From Ursus arctos (Eukaryota; Chordata; Mammalia; Carnivora; Ursidae), in NCBI RefSeq assembly GCF_023065955.2, contig NW_026622874.1, forward strand, positions 4,756,001 through 4,820,000: DNA of 64,000 nt, in the 5' to 3' direction. The translations under genes and the position numbers were made by a program. Below the pieces are notes generated by a model. That model saw only the letters and a list, made by a program, of their open reading frames with translations, was not told where the DNA came from and searched no databases. Below are positions 9,611 to 21,760 of the stretch, in pieces; positions within the stretch are counted from its first letter, which is position 1, and every line of letters begins with the position of its first letter.

Positions 9611-11085
9611 CAGTGAAAGAAGAGGAGTGATCTACGATCCACAGGTAACAATATTACAAGAATAAAACACCTTGACTCCACAACAGGAAAGAGAATGTCA
9701 ACCAAGGAAACAGAAGGTTGTGTGTTTCATACCATGCTTGTACCTCAACTTGTTGTTAATATTTCTACATCGCATTATGTGGGAAAAGGCTGTGTTTCCC
9801 CTGTAGCTGCCCGTATTGGCTGAATTTCCAGATATGGGTCTAGAACATGAATGTGAACTCTCTCCCCAGCATAAGAAATCTCACACTAGCTCAGGACTCC
9901 TGCTCCCTGATGACAGCATCACAGCGATTTCGGGGCGCCCTGTGTTGACTCTCCTGGCTTCCGCCTCTAACATCATCCTCAGCCTCTGTGGCTCCCATGG
10001 CCCAGAGGTCCCTGTCCCCATCCGACCCGGAGTGGATCAGTGAGGCCATTTAAGTTCCCTCAGACACAGCTGTACATCAATACCTTAGTGCATTCCCTTA
10101 GCTATTTAAAAAAAAAAGGTGCCAGATGACAGGAGATAATCTCACCGTGACATCAAAGGGTGCCACTCAACACAATCCCACTGAACCGGCCAAGGGCTTC
10201 CTTTGGGTTTCAGAGTAGGAAGCGGACCTGCCAGGTACCGGCAGTGGATGAGAAATTGGGGTTTCTTAACAGGATACAGTTGGGCTCCGGCAAGGCTGTC
10301 TCCCCTTAGGAAAGACCACGGGGCTCTATCAGGCTCCAACATCAGATGCAGCCGTCCACATCTACTTTGTCTCCAAGACACTTACACAGATGTGTTCACT
10401 CGGCTCACGAGCACTGGACGCGGAAACTCTTGCACTGAGCTAATTTCAGATGGTTCGCATTAAAAGGAGAAGGACAAAGGCAATCTGCTTTCCAGGACTT
10501 CCTGTTATCCAATCCTCCTGCAAAGTCTAATTAGATTGGAGGGGAGGGAGAGGAGAATAGAATGGGAAATACAATTACTGGACACTCACAAACTTTTCCA
10601 GTAATTCAATAATTTTAGAGTCTCAAAAGAAGGCGAGGTTTTCCTGTGTTTTGTTTTTTAGGCAGAAGGAAGCTCAAATACAGTGCCTGCACTTAGGACA
10701 GAGATTTAAACTCATGAGGGGAACAAACATTTGCAGGGCCCGGACTGAGAGACTCTGGTTCGTGGAGAATGTACTGGGACTAATAGATTAATATACAACA
10801 TCATTCAAAACCTTTATGATGCACAGGAAACATCTTTGCTGGAACCAATTTCCACCTCCTTTGGCAAAAACAACTGAAGCAATTCAGATTTAACTTGAGG
10901 GGAAAAGTGGCTCTTTCATAAAGTGGAAAAACAGCGGTTAAAACCAGAGCGTTCACTCTTCTATCAAGCACGGACCAGTCAGTGGGCATTACGGACTGGG
11001 GCAGAAGGTAAAGGAAGGAATGTTCACCACTTGAGGCACGTTCAGCCTGCTGCATGTTCTAATTAGCAATTAACAAGCAACTGGA
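9611..11085. other. Intron 8, unique sequence
   Basis: No repeat or gene recognised. 10490-10620 has two small inverted repeats around TAATTA-type motifs (see findings). Confidence 0.6.
10573..10606. repeat. Perfect 10-bp inverted repeat
   Basis: Arms AATTACTGGA (10573-10582) and TCCAGTAATT (10597-10606) around a 14-bp spacer. Could form a hairpin or a paired homeodomain-type site; function unknown. Confidence 0.7.
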
Positions 11086-11226
11086 CACAGTAATTAGAAC
11101 TCGGTGAGAGGAACACGGGCGTCAGAGTCATAACATGCAGATGTGAGTCCCCACTCCAGAGCTGTGTGACCTGGGCGAGGCGGTTATCCTTCCGGAAGCT
11201 AAGCTTCCTCGGTGGTAGTAATGCTT
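11086..11226 (+). repeat. MIR fragment
   Basis: Core MIR order is readable: GTCAGAGTCATAACATGCAG, CCACTCCAGAGCTGTGTGACC, TGGGCGAGGCGGTTATCC, then CTTCCTCGGTGGTAGTAATG. Confidence 0.7.
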
Positions 11227-11427
11227 TGAATGGCTGCTTCTTCTAATCCTTCCTTTTGCACCCTCTAGAAGCACTAACATCACGAACGGTACCGTTCCTA
11301 GACTGAGTTTTCGATTCTCACCCTAGCGGGCGGGGTCCCTCGCAGACTGACTGGAGTCTGCTTTGCTTGGTGGGAGGAAGAACAGTCTTATTCTTTTTTA
11401 TTTTTTTTTTAAAGATTTGTTTATTTA

Positions 11428-11664
11428 GGGGTGCTTGTGTGGCTCAGTCGGTTAAGCGGCTGATCCTAGGGTTCTGGGATCGCGCCCCGCATTGGGCTCC
11501 CTGCTCAGTGGGGAGCCTGCTTCTCTCTCTGCCTGCCACTCCCCCTGCTCATGCGCTCTCTCTTTCTCTCTCTCTCTGACAAATAAATAAATAAAATCTT
11601 TTTTTATTTTAATGTTTTTTATTATACTATGTTAGTCACCATAAATAAAATCTTTAAAAAAAAA
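11428..11664 (+). repeat. Inner Can-SINE inserted in the outer SINE
   Basis: Plus-oriented SINE from GGGGTGCTTGTGTGGCTCAG to its A-rich tail. It duplicates the outer SINE sequence AAAGATTTGTTTATTTA (11411-11427), with a copy at 11665-11681 (one mismatch). Its own tail is interrupted by the L1 piece at 11602-11640. Confidence 0.93.
11602..11640 (-). mobile_element. Very short L1 3'-end insertion in a SINE tail
   Basis: About 39 bp. Its reverse complement (GGTGACTAACATAGTATAAT plus A-rich tail) is the end of the carnivoran L1 3' UTR, also seen at 58595-58620. Flanked by a perfect 15-bp duplication ATAAATAAAATCTTT at 11587-11601 and 11641-11655. Confidence 0.8.
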
Positions 11665-11868
11665 AAGGATTTGTTTATTTAAGAGAGAAAGAAAGAGAGC
11701 ACGAGCAGGGGGAGGGGCAGAGGGAGAGAGAGAAGCAAGCTCCCCGCTGAGTGCAGAGCTGGACATGGGGCTCCATCCCAGGATCCCGAGATCATGGCCT
11801 GAGCCAAAATCAAGAGTTGGATGCTCAATCGACTGAGCCCCCAGGCGCCCCGAGAACAGCCTTATTCT

Positions 11869-13338
11869 AATAGAGGATCATGAACCAACTTTGCCCTGCC
11901 CCCACAGCTCTGCTTATCACGTTCCCTCTCCCTGGAAGCTTCTCACTCAACTGAGTCATCCACACAAGCCTCCCCCATCTTCCAAGAAGCAGACAGAACG
12001 GCCTTTCACTTCAACAGGCTCAGTCCTCCGCGCACTTTCCACTGAGTTCCATGATGATTATGGCAAAATGGGAATAAGCTGACGCAGGTGCCAAGGAGGC
12101 CATCCAGGTGCCGTTAGCAGTCCCCAGATGAGATTAAATCACCTTATGGAGGTTATTTTCTTCATCGACTTCAGAAAACGGTGAGATCTCAGGGCCTACA
12201 AGCAGGATGCAGCGGTTTGTAAACCCTGTGTTTTCCCCAGCGCCCCGAGCTCCAGCCTCCTGCCCCTCACACCCTCCCCCTTCGCTGGCTGAGCCCAAGG
12301 CAAATGTCCCCTCATCAGGGCGGCCAGCCCTCTCCGACCAGCCGCTCCCGCCACTGCCTTGGACCCAGCCGAGGAGCCCTGGGGCAACGGGGGGCACTAA
12401 CCCAGCCCAAATCAATGCCCATATTGAGGGGGGACGCATGGAGCACCCCGAGCCTCTTGCAGCAGAGTCCCCCCGAACCTCCACTTCGCTTTCTGTTCCC
12501 ACGGTAGCTGTCAGCATTGGCCAGTGCCCATTTAACTTGGCTTCCCGGACAGAAACAAGATTCGATTGCAACTACAGATTTCCACCAGACCACACTGGAA
12601 CCAAACGCAGGTTCACGGCTAAATCTCCAGGTACACAGAGTTGCCGGAAGGGGAATGTCACCGTGAGTGCTTCTAGGAAAGTGACAACAGCCCTGTGTGA
12701 GGTCAGAACATCTAGAACCACCAATGGCCTTTTCCAGCTACCCTGTCAACAACTCCCCTCCCTCGGTTCTGGGTACTCTTCTCCCAGGGACTAAAACTCA
12801 TTCTCAGAGAAATAAGCTCCTTTGCTTATAAAATCAGGTCAGTTTAGGGGAAATAAAAACCAGTTGGCGTTTGCACACTTGGGGCAATGTGAGAGCCTAC
12901 CCGGGTCAGTGGTGCTTGCTGAAAATCTGCCTTTGGTGCAACATTTAGTGCAAAACTAGCACGATTGGCCGATATACAAATGCAGTTAAACACTGCACAA
13001 AGACATTTAGGACGGAGACACTTCCTTGCACCCTCCTCCCAACTGGAAAGATGTGTTCCTGAGAGTACATAACGGGGATTATGTGAAGCAGAAGGCTCCT
13101 GGCTCAGCCCGCAAAAGCACATTCAAGCAAATTCTTTCTCCGTTTGTACAGAGATGATCAAATGGATGGCTGTGTGGCTGGCAACCCAGAAACTCCTAGC
13201 GGGGGCCCACTGGCCTCGCGTAAACACCACAAAATGGGAGGTTTGAGTCTGGGGGGAGAAAATGCCAAGATTTTACAGGAAAAATTATTCTAATAGCAAC
13301 ACTCATTAAGATAAAATATACCCACAAATTTCAGAGCT
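11869..13338. other. Intron 8, GC-rich unique sequence
   Basis: Contains the longest open frame of the window (195 codons, plus, 12207-12794) and a 145-codon frame opposite it. Neither resembles a known protein, and both sit in proline/serine-rich GC-rich DNA, so I do not call a gene. 11890-12000 may be a diverged L2 piece. Confidence 0.55.
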
Positions 13339-13525
13339 GTTTTTTTTTTTTAAAGATTTTATTCATTTGAGAGAGAGAGCACGTGCATGAGCAGGGGGGA
13401 AGGGCGATGGCAGAGAGAATCTCAAGCAGACCCTGCACCAAGTGCAGAGCCCAATGCGGGGCTCAATCCCAGGACCACAAGGTCACGACCGGACACCAAG
13501 AGTCGGCGCCCCGGGCGGGTGATGC
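13339..13525 (-). repeat. Can-SINE, older type
   Basis: Plus strand reads TTTTTTTAAAGATTTTATTC, GAGAGAGAGCACGTGCATGA, AATCTCAAGCAGACCCTGC, GGCTCAATCCCAGGACC. The head end is diverged. The AATCTCAAGCAGA form marks an older subfamily. Confidence 0.88.
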
Positions 13526-15704
13526 TCTAACGGAGGTGTGAGCCACAGCTCTCCTCACCTGCAATCTCTCACCCTCCAGCTCTTGTCTCTCCTCATTTGG
13601 GGACGGCCGCAAACAGGAAAATGCTTTCTGCGGCAGCAGACAAGAGTCCCGTTAGGTGTAAGGGGCGATGTTCTGACAGCAAAGGTGAGGACAACTCCAG
13701 GATGAACCAGGATTTAAAACCAGGATGAACAACAGCATGATCTGGGCTCGGTGCTCCCAGCGTATGCAAGTGAGGGACAGGCAGCACCAGGAAAATGGAA
13801 ATCAGGAGGCTGGAGCCCCCAGTCCCGGCTCTGCCGCCGGCCGCCGGGAGACCCCGGGACTAACAACGCCAGCCGGCTCAGCCTCTCCAGGTGAGCACCT
13901 GATGAAGGTTACCATGGAGATGGAAATGAATCATTCCCCTCCATCAGTCACCTATGTATACGGGGTCTGCTGTGCGTGAGGAGAGACCTGAAATTCGGAA
14001 GAGGTGAGACTCTGGAATTTGTGTTTGTACAACAAATGGCAAATACCTTCATTCTCTACCTTTCCTCGTCCCCTCTGCTTTAAGCCGAGTTTTCTCAGGT
14101 GGGAAAGGCACCAGTCAGAGCCCCGAGAGTATGCGGAGGACCGAACAAAGACGGCACCTCACCCAGGAGTGCTCTCTGCCCGGCCGAGAATCCGACAGTG
14201 ATTACTGAATGCACACATTCCCTCCACCATTTGTATGTGTCATAGTTATGGGGGCAACACTCCAGACTCACACGAGAACATGGTACTGGCTCATGTGCTA
14301 ACGCGAACACATTATCTAACCTGCGGTCCTGAGCCCAGGGAAGAGTTTAGTTGGGGTCCAATGAACCATTTCAGGTTATGAGTCCTGGATGGAGGTCTAG
14401 ACAGGCTTTTTTTGGAAGTAATCCTAAGGGTCACCAAAGGAAAGTGTTCCATGTGACATCAGAACCTGTCCCTTCACGTTGGTTAATGTGATTTCCAATC
14501 ACCTCCCTACCCTCCTCACAGCTGGCTTGCACAAACCCACCAGTTCCTACCACCACCTTGTAAGGCAGCACTGAAATCCTCAGACCATGCACCAAACAAG
14601 CAAAAAGTTCAAAAAGGAATCGGTCCCCGATGGAGGGGCAGAATTATGTCATCTCTCAGTCATATTTTCAAAAGGAGAGAGCCCGGGATTGCATTCGTCT
14701 CTCCGTGGAGAAAAGTCAGTGTGCTTCCAGTTATTCAAAATAATTCTGCAGTCCATGAACTAATCCGTACCAAGTTCTGCTCCTGGAAGCTCGGGTGTGG
14801 GGCACCGTGGAGGGCAATCACTCGGGCTGAGGGCCTGACAGGGGAAGGTCCAGGGGTGGGGGGGTGGGGGGAAGAGAAAGGAGATGACCAGATTCCGTGG
14901 TTCAGCTTTTTTTTTTGCTCCACTTTATACCCATCAGAGACCCCCCTGCACAGAATCACCAGGACTCAGATGCTCTTTCCTGGCAACCCTGCCTCCTATG
15001 GAAACGCGCGGCTGGCTGAGTGCACGGCGAGCCTTTGCCCCGGCGCCCTCCCAACAGAAAGCACACGTCTGCGCTTTATATTCCAGGAAACTCCAGTCTG
15101 GCCCTTGGCCAGGAGACCTCTTTATAATGTCAAAGATAAAAGCCCTGGCCATGTCTGGCACCCTGCCCTCCCCTCCATTCTCTCGTAACCATCTCTTAAA
15201 CCAAGCATGCATTACTGTTCACAGGGCCTTCCAGACAAAGGTCTGGTGGAGCTTCGTAAACATTACCAGATGAGGATCCGAGGTGCCCCACTGCCCAGGA
15301 AGAGAAAGAGGGGCAGAGAGGGGCAAGGCATTTCGCAGAGGGCATGCTGGAAATCATGGGGAGACCTGGAAATAGATGCTTGAGTATATGCCCTGAATAC
15401 CCCTGCTCCCAAGGAGCTGCTCACTGAGCCTGGCCGGCAGACAGTCGCAAATCTCAGATCTGCCCCAAATACTACAGGGACAGATATAATCTGGGCATTG
15501 ATGTCTGACAAGGTCCTTCTTCCATTTCAATGTCCAAAATGACATTTTGGATATACGAGGTGGCATAATCCTCTCTTCTCATACCCCTTGCCCCAGGGAA
15601 TGCTATGATGCCAGCCATGGAGGGTTTAGAAATCATTAGCTCTTAATCAGGTTTTATTTTCTTTTTGAGTCATACTTTGGTCAAAAGTATATAGCCCAGC
15701 TATT
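13526..15704. other. Intron 8, unique sequence
   Basis: No diagnostic repeats. An open frame of about 180 codons at 14646-15188 overlaps a 92-codon frame on the other strand; neither resembles a protein family I know. A G-rich patch lies at 14850-14875. Confidence 0.6.
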
Positions 15705-15718
15705 TTCCTTTAGCATTT

Positions 15719-15920
15719 TTTTTTCTAAGATTTTATTTATTTGAGAGAGAGAGCAGAGCGAGAGACAGCAAATGAGTGGGAGTGAGGAGCAGCAGACTGA
15801 GAGGGAGAAGCAGGCTCCCCGCTGAGCAGGGAACCCGACATGGGGCTCGATCCCAGGACCCCGGGATCATGACCTGAGCCGAAGGCAGACGCTTCACCGA
15901 CTGAGCCACCCAGGCGCCCC
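15719..15920 (-). repeat. Can-SINE with target-site duplication
   Basis: Full-length: AAGATTTTATTTATTTGAGA, GAAGCAGGCTCCCCGCTGAG, GGGATCATGACCTGAGCC, CCACCCAGGCGCCCC. Duplication TTCCTTTAGCATTT (15705-15718) and TTCCTTTAACATTT (15921-15934). Confidence 0.95.
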
Positions 15921-15934
15921 TTCCTTTAACATTT

Positions 15935-16779
15935 CTGTTTTACAATCTGTTTAACTTTCTAGAATCTGCAAGAGTAAGATTCCAATATTAGTAAACGCTT
16001 ATCATCAATTAGAATAGGCAAGGATTTTTCTTCTGGAAGTACGTGAATATGAAAATCCCTCCAGCTCCGTTCAAGAGTAGACAGAACTTCACCCAGAGAG
16101 CTCAGCATGGGGGTGGAACCTGTGTTTTGTCACCAATGGGCGCTGAACTGTTTGGGATATGCCCTTTTTTGTACAGCTCAGAGGCTTTCATTTGCTCTAG
16201 GGGGCTAGAGCGAGCTGACCTGCTGCCCCACCCTGCCAAGAACACACCCGCCTGTCCCCCCATCCGCACAGGGAATGTGCTCTATGGGATCCTGAGGGCT
16301 CTGACTTCCCTTCACACTCAGACCTATTAGCTTCTGTAGCCTTGGTTCTCTGCCCTGCTGTCCGGGTGTGACGCAGTGGGTGTATTTTATGAACTCCTGG
16401 AGAACGTTCAAGAACACAGGGGCCCGGACCCCACCCAGGCAAAGGACAGCAGCAGCTCTGGGGGGCGGGCGGCTATCTGTGTCTTTCGCAAGCTCTCCAG
16501 GTCATGCCGACGCGCAGTCAGGAACAAGGACCAGAGGCCTGCCTCCCCCACCACTTCTAACGTCTGTGATCACACTGTCACTTTTTGTGTCAACACCCTG
16601 AAGATTTGTCACAAGCACTTAACAGTTTAGGCTTTTCTCCCCCGTCTCCTCAAAATACTTGCACCTTCCATGCTCTCTGCATTTGCGCAAATTAGTTTAT
16701 TCATATAAGACACAAGAGGAGATCAAGTTCACGGCACTATGAGTAATACCGGGCCCTTGAGACTGTCTTCGGTCCAACA
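15935..16779. other. Intron 8, no feature recognised
   Basis: Unique-looking sequence; several short open frames overlap on both strands. Confidence 0.55.
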
Positions 16780-17640
16780 CGCACCAATGCTTCCCCCACG
16801 CGCACCGGACTAGGCATCGGAACTGCAGAGACGTAGGTGAGATCCGCCTGGCCTCGAGGGGCTTACAGTCTAGTGGTGGAAAGAGCCACTACACATATCA
16901 TTTCTGGATGTTGCATGTGACGAGAGACAAGCCCTGGGGCTCTGGGAGGGAGCACAGAGCGGCATCCTTTCCTGGCCAGCCAAGGCTCCACAAAGTGTCC
17001 CAGGGAGGACGATGCTGGAGTCCCATCATGGAGGCTCTGGAAGACTCAGCCAAGACTCAGCCAAGGGGCAGAAGATGGCAGCGGGATGGGACATGCGGGG
17101 CAGGGGTGGTGATACGGGTGGGTGGTGCACCTTGACCCTCTGTGGTCCTACCGGGTGTGCAGCTACTGCTGTTTGGACTTAGACACTTTTTTGGGGGGTG
17201 GGGGTGCCCACTGGGGACCTACTTCAGAATACACCCCAGAACTGAAAACAAAATGCTGAATCAAGCCATTGATAGAGGGACGGGGAAGGAAGCAAGGGTC
17301 TGGAGATGAGGTTGAAAGCAGGGTGGAGGGCTTGAGATGGGCTGAACTTGATCCCACGCGGGCAACGGAGACACGGAAGGATTTTAGGTAGAACTGGTGG
17401 TGTTCACATGTCTATGTGGAAATCCATGGAAAGTTGGAGGGACTGCAGGCAGGAAGAGTGAGGTGGATGTTTCAAGAGTCCAAACAAGAGGATGTGAACC
17501 TGGAGAAGGCAATGGCTTGGGGACAGGGATGGGAGGAAGAGCCCCTTTGAGAGAACTTGAGAAGGTACCAGCTCGGGAGGGACTCTGGAGCAGCCAAGCA
17601 GCCGACTCCCTGCCTGAGGGCATGACGAGGGCTGCAGGGA
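16780..17640 (-). repeat. Diverged L2 LINE fragments
   Basis: Plus strand shows L2-antisense phrases: GGGGCTTACAGTCTAGTGGT, then GCAACGGAGACACGGAAGGATTTTAGG. Strongly diverged, limits approximate. Confidence 0.45.
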
Positions 17641-19579
17641 GTACAGGGTGTGGAGAGAAGCACTGAGGACACTTTCGGCCCCTGACTGTGAGCTACCTCC
17701 ATCCCCAGTAGGGCTGCCCCCCCTCCCGGCCCCGTGAGCGGGAAATAAGAAACCAGAGCCAGCAGCCGAGCAAAGGTGAGAAGCACGGACTTGGAGGTCA
17801 GTGTCCTGGGGCGGCGGTTGGACCAGCTGCTGCTCAGTCCACGAGAGCGAGCCCCAGCGCTCGAGGAGCTAAGCAGGAGGAGGAGAGGAGGGCACAGGAG
17901 CTAGGGTGGGGGGATCCCCAGAGGGAGCCATGGCATGGGCCAAATGGAGGGGCATGGGGAGAGGATTTCGGGGAGGCTGCCAAACTTGGCAGCGGGCTCA
18001 CCAGCATCCGAAGGGGACAGTCTCGGAGGCGATGATGGGAACGCCATCGGAGGAGAGAAGAGTAGAGAAAACAAGGAGACATGACATGCACAGATGACTC
18101 TTTTGAGGGCTTTCACAAATCAAAGTAAAAGGAAACAGTGGGTAGAAGCAAAAGCAGCTGTTTTTGAATCCCAGGAGAGAGCGTGTTCACGGTGCAGGGA
18201 AGGAGGCCGAGCCGAGGGAGAGGCCGAGCGGTGGCTTGAGGAGCGGGCTGGGGTCAGGGGCATGGGTGGCAATGACACTGGGCTCTGGCAAGGAGGTGCG
18301 TTTGCTCTGCAACAGGCAGGCGGGCACAGAGGGTGGAAAGTCGAGGGACAATGTGCCCACTGGGTTTACAATTTCTGTGCCTCCTGAAATCAGGAGGATG
18401 GAGCAGTAGTAAAAGCTGGAAATGCTGGAGGAGAAGAGGAAGTGGGCCACCCGAGGACACGCAGGACAACTCGGCAAGGTGGCAGGCCAGCCGAGGGGCA
18501 GGCCCGGAGCAGCCCATCACGCACCTGCGGGACCTGGGATGCTCACCGGCACGGCTCCGCGTCAGGTGCTGAAACAGTGGCAGGAACCGCCAGGAAGCCT
18601 GCTCACACGTCTCGGTCTCATGACGCCCATGACAGATTTCAGAACGGCCTGCCCATCTCTCTGCCCCCACTTCCAATGCATTTTCGGTTTGGGTTTTGTA
18701 ATGAAGCAGCTGCAGTTTTGATAATGAGGGCACAGTCATCACCAATCCCTGTCGAGTCGCTGCAAGGGCACCCGTCCACCTACTAGGACAAGATCTGAGA
18801 ACACGGACGGTAAAGGGCTGTTAAGCCTTCCCAGCAGGAAGCCAGGCTAGAGGATGGAATGAGGGGGTGTGTATGAAGTTCTCAGCACAGCAGCCAGCCC
18901 ACAAGAACTGCTAAACACATGAGCTGTCGCGTCAGAGAAGGCGAGACCCAGAGCAGACAACACAAGGACATTCACAATAGAGAAGCAGTAATCTCTCAGG
19001 ATAGCGTGAGAAGGCTTAGGAAAAACTATTCTAGTGCATTCTGGTGCTCCCTGAGCAAGGAAACAAGCAAGGAAGAGATGCATTTACCACTTGGAGGAAT
19101 TGGTGAAAGAACAGCAGATAACAGAAAGAACAGAGATACTTGATTCTTAGGGTTTTTTTCCCTTTCCTTTCTCTCAAAATTACTCAAAAATAGGACAGAA
19201 TGAACACGGCATTTTAGAAAAGGTCCCATGTTGAATTCCAGATGAATTATATCCCAGGGTCGTCAAAGAACTCTGCCAGGTGGCCATGAAACCACTGTTC
19301 TTTCTGCAGAACTGGGAGGAAGAGAGTGACAGCAGAAGCCCAGAGAGGTAGCTGACAGAGTCCCAAGAAAGCAGCAAAAACGGAAGTCTGTAGGATGGCA
19401 GCCTTTAGTCAGGAAACAAACTGCCCATCTCTGGCTCAAGCTTGTTGTGGCTTAAGAAGATAGAGTGTATCCACTAGAGATAGCATGGCAGCATCCAGAA
19501 CAAATCTTGTCAATATGCACTCATTTTCTCATAAAGACTCCGGTTACCAACAGTGTACTGTAAACTTCGATGTCTGCTA
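17641..19579. other. Intron 8, unique sequence
   Basis: GC-rich to about 18600, then AT-richer. No gene or diagnostic repeat recognised; overlapping open frames up to 163 codons (minus, 18254-18745) lack any family resemblance. Confidence 0.55.
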
Positions 19580-19768
19580 AGGGGCGCCTGGGTGGCTCAG
19601 TTGTTAAGCATCTGCCTTCAGCTCAGGTCCTGATCTCGAGGTCCTCGGATCGAGCCCCATGTTGGGCTCCCTGCTCAGCGGGGAGTCTGCTTCTCCCTCT
19701 GCCTCTGTCCCTCTCCTGTTTGTTCTTTCTCTCACTCTCAAATATATAAATAAAATCTTTTTAAAAAA
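19580..19768 (+). repeat. Can-SINE
   Basis: GGGGCGCCTGGGTGGCTCAG head, CTCAGCGGGGAGTCTGCTTC middle, AAATATATAAATAAAATCTT tail. Antisense to SMYD3. Confidence 0.94.
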
Positions 19769-20021
19769 TTCCCTAAGAGGTAGATCTTACCAGATCTTTT
19801 TGTGACAAGATCTTAAGTGTTCTCTTCATAAAAAAAAAATAGAGTAATAAAGAGTGTAGAAGAACACTTCTGGAAGTGATAGATTTATAGCACGGACGGT
19901 GCTGATGGCTGCCAGGGTGTGTACGCACCTCCAAACTCATCGCGTTATGTACAATAAATACGTACAGCTCTTTGTAGGGCTGTTCCACCTCAATAAGGTG
20001 GTTTAAAAGACCGCAGTCTGG

Positions 20022-20224
20022 GGGCGCCTGGGTGACGCAGTCGTTAAGCGTCTGCCTTCGGCTCAGGGCATGATCCCGGGGTCCTGGGATCGAGCCCCAC
20101 GTCAGGTTCTTCCGCTGGGAGCCTGCTTCTTCCTCTCCCACTCCCCCTGCTTGTGTTTCCCTCTCTCGCTGGCTGTCTCTCTCTCTCTCTGTCAAATAAA
20201 TAAAATCTTTAAAAAAAAAAAAAA
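20022..20224 (+). repeat. Can-SINE, young arctoid-type subfamily, with target-site duplication
   Basis: Head GGGCGCCTGGGTGACGCAGT, subfamily motif TGGGAGCCTGCTTCTTCC and CTCGCTGGCTGTCTCT, long A tail. Duplication AAAAGACCGCAGTCTGG (20005-20021) and AAAAGACTGCAGTCTGG (20225-20241). Confidence 0.96.
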
Positions 20225-20499
20225 AAAAGACTGCAGTCTGGTTAGGGTGGGAATGTGTGTATCAGTTCGGGGCTGACCAAACACCCAAGTGTATTTTAGG
20301 ACTGACTGATGTCAACCCCGGACCACTGGAATCTGTCTCCTTGTGAGTTTCAGAGGGCTGGCCGGCTGCAGGGTGAACAAGCACACAGCTTACGAAAGGT
20401 TCATTATAAATAATTATTTTCACTGCTTTACCTCATTGTTGAGACTCAGTGAAATTGAATCATTTCAACAAGGTAGAAAGTAAAAACCATTTCAGTCCC

Positions 20500-20615
20500 T
20501 CCTCTACAGATGACAAGACCGAGCTGAGAAAGGGGATGGAACACCCTCAAGTTCAAGTAGCTAGAACGTGGGGGCGATGGACTCGAGCCCCTGGTTGTGT
20601 AATCCGAAAGCCACC
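20500..20615 (-). repeat. MIR fragment
   Basis: Plus strand reads CTCTACAGATGACAAGACCGAGCTGAGAAAGG (20500-20532), AAGTAGCTAGAACGTGG, ACTCGAGCCCCTGGTTG: MIR core in reverse. Confidence 0.65.
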
Positions 20616-21289
20616 ATGAATGCTCACCCACTAGGGGACGGGAGGAAGGAACCGATTTACTCTTCGCTGCTCCTTGGCGCCGAAGGCGGGCGCTCACGTA
20701 AGTTAGAAGAGGCAGTTTCTAGTTCAGGAGACTAACTTTGCAATCACAGCTGGCCGAGAGCGGACTGGTCTCCTCAAAGCGAGTGTACTCAGATCTCCAC
20801 CAAATCGTCCGCATGGAGCAGGGACACCCACCTGGCAGGGCCCGGAGAGGAGGCTCCTGCCCTGGCTGGTGCAGCCTCTCTGCACCCCTACGAGATACAC
20901 AGATACCCAGTCAGAGAATGGCAATAATATTTATGCTCTTGACCAGACCAGGAAACTCACCAATCTAGGTACACCACCAAGCCCATGTTACTGAAGCCTG
21001 GGTTCACAAATGCTGGAAAGGCGTGCCTCCTTGGAGGAGAAAGAAATGCTAGGAGCACGAATGTTCGAAGATGATAACTGGGATGATGCATCCTGTCTTT
21101 GCACGAGGTGGTTTACATGTGGGTCTGTAAGTGTTGGTGTGGGGAGCTGGGGTAGGTCCTGGTGGGAGCTGGGAACTGTTGGAGGAGAAACAAGAATATT
21201 CCTTCCTGAGGGCCCACTGTCTGAACTATTACAAAACTGCTTATGAACAAAAGTCATCTTCAAGCTTCGAGGAACATAGTTACTTGGAA

Positions 21290-21760
21290 TAACCTATAGA
21301 GCTTAACTCGATGGCAGGCAAACACCAGTGTTTCTCGACTTACCCATTCACGCAACACAAATTTATTAAGTGCCATAATAGCTACGGAAGCACTGTGGAG
21401 CCACTAAAGACATGACAGAAAACAAGACTGGAAAGGTCATCCCTACTTTCTTAATGAGTAAGCCAAAGGCAACGACAAGTAACACATTATCCTTGTTGTG
21501 CTGCAGCGGAGAGAAGGACCAGAAAACAACAGGGAGAGAGACACCTGCGTTCCACAGGGTGGTCAAGGACGGCTCTCCAAGGAGGCGATACAGAGCCAGG
21601 TCAAACACAAAGCTACAGGAAGACTATTCCAGGCAGAGGGAAGCCAAGTGCAAGGACCCCAGGGCAGGAAAGAGCCTGGCCGGTCCCAGCCACGAGACTG
21701 AGCCGAGGCTGGAAAGGTGAGAGGGAGCCAGGCCACACAGGGCCCGTCAGCCGGGTCTGT
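21290..21760 (-). repeat. L2 LINE fragment
   Basis: Antisense L2 phrases on the plus strand: GCACTGTGGAGCCACTAAAG, GGTGGTCAAGGACGGCTCTCC, TTCCAGGCAGAGGGAAGCCA, AGTGCAAGGACCCCAGGGC. Confidence 0.55.

Larger units (their letters stand above)
11395..11852 (-). repeat. Outer Can-SINE of a three-deep nest (interrupted)
   Basis: Minus-oriented SINE split into 11395-11427 (T-run and AAAGATTTGTTTATTTA) and 11665-11852 (rest to GGCGCCCC). Target-site duplication AGAACAGTCTTATTCT at 11379-11394 and, with one mismatch, at 11853-11868. It was broken by the SINE inserted at 11428-11664. Confidence 0.93.

Noticed and set aside
12180..12560. Possible CpG island or internal promoter
   Set aside because: GC-rich but with few CpGs by eye, no initiator-like context and no adjoining first exon.
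12207..12794. Longest open frame in the window, 195 codons on the plus strand
   Set aside because: Pro/Ser/Thr-rich chance translation of GC-rich DNA, with a long frame also on the opposite strand, no family resemblance and no promoter or splice context.
14646..15188. Open frame of 180 codons, plus strand
   Set aside because: No known motif, overlapping frames on both strands, no supporting signals.
20022..20110. tRNA-like box A and B sequences as tRNA genes
   Set aside because: These are heads of Can-SINEs, followed by CT-rich bodies and A-rich tails, not folded mature tRNAs.
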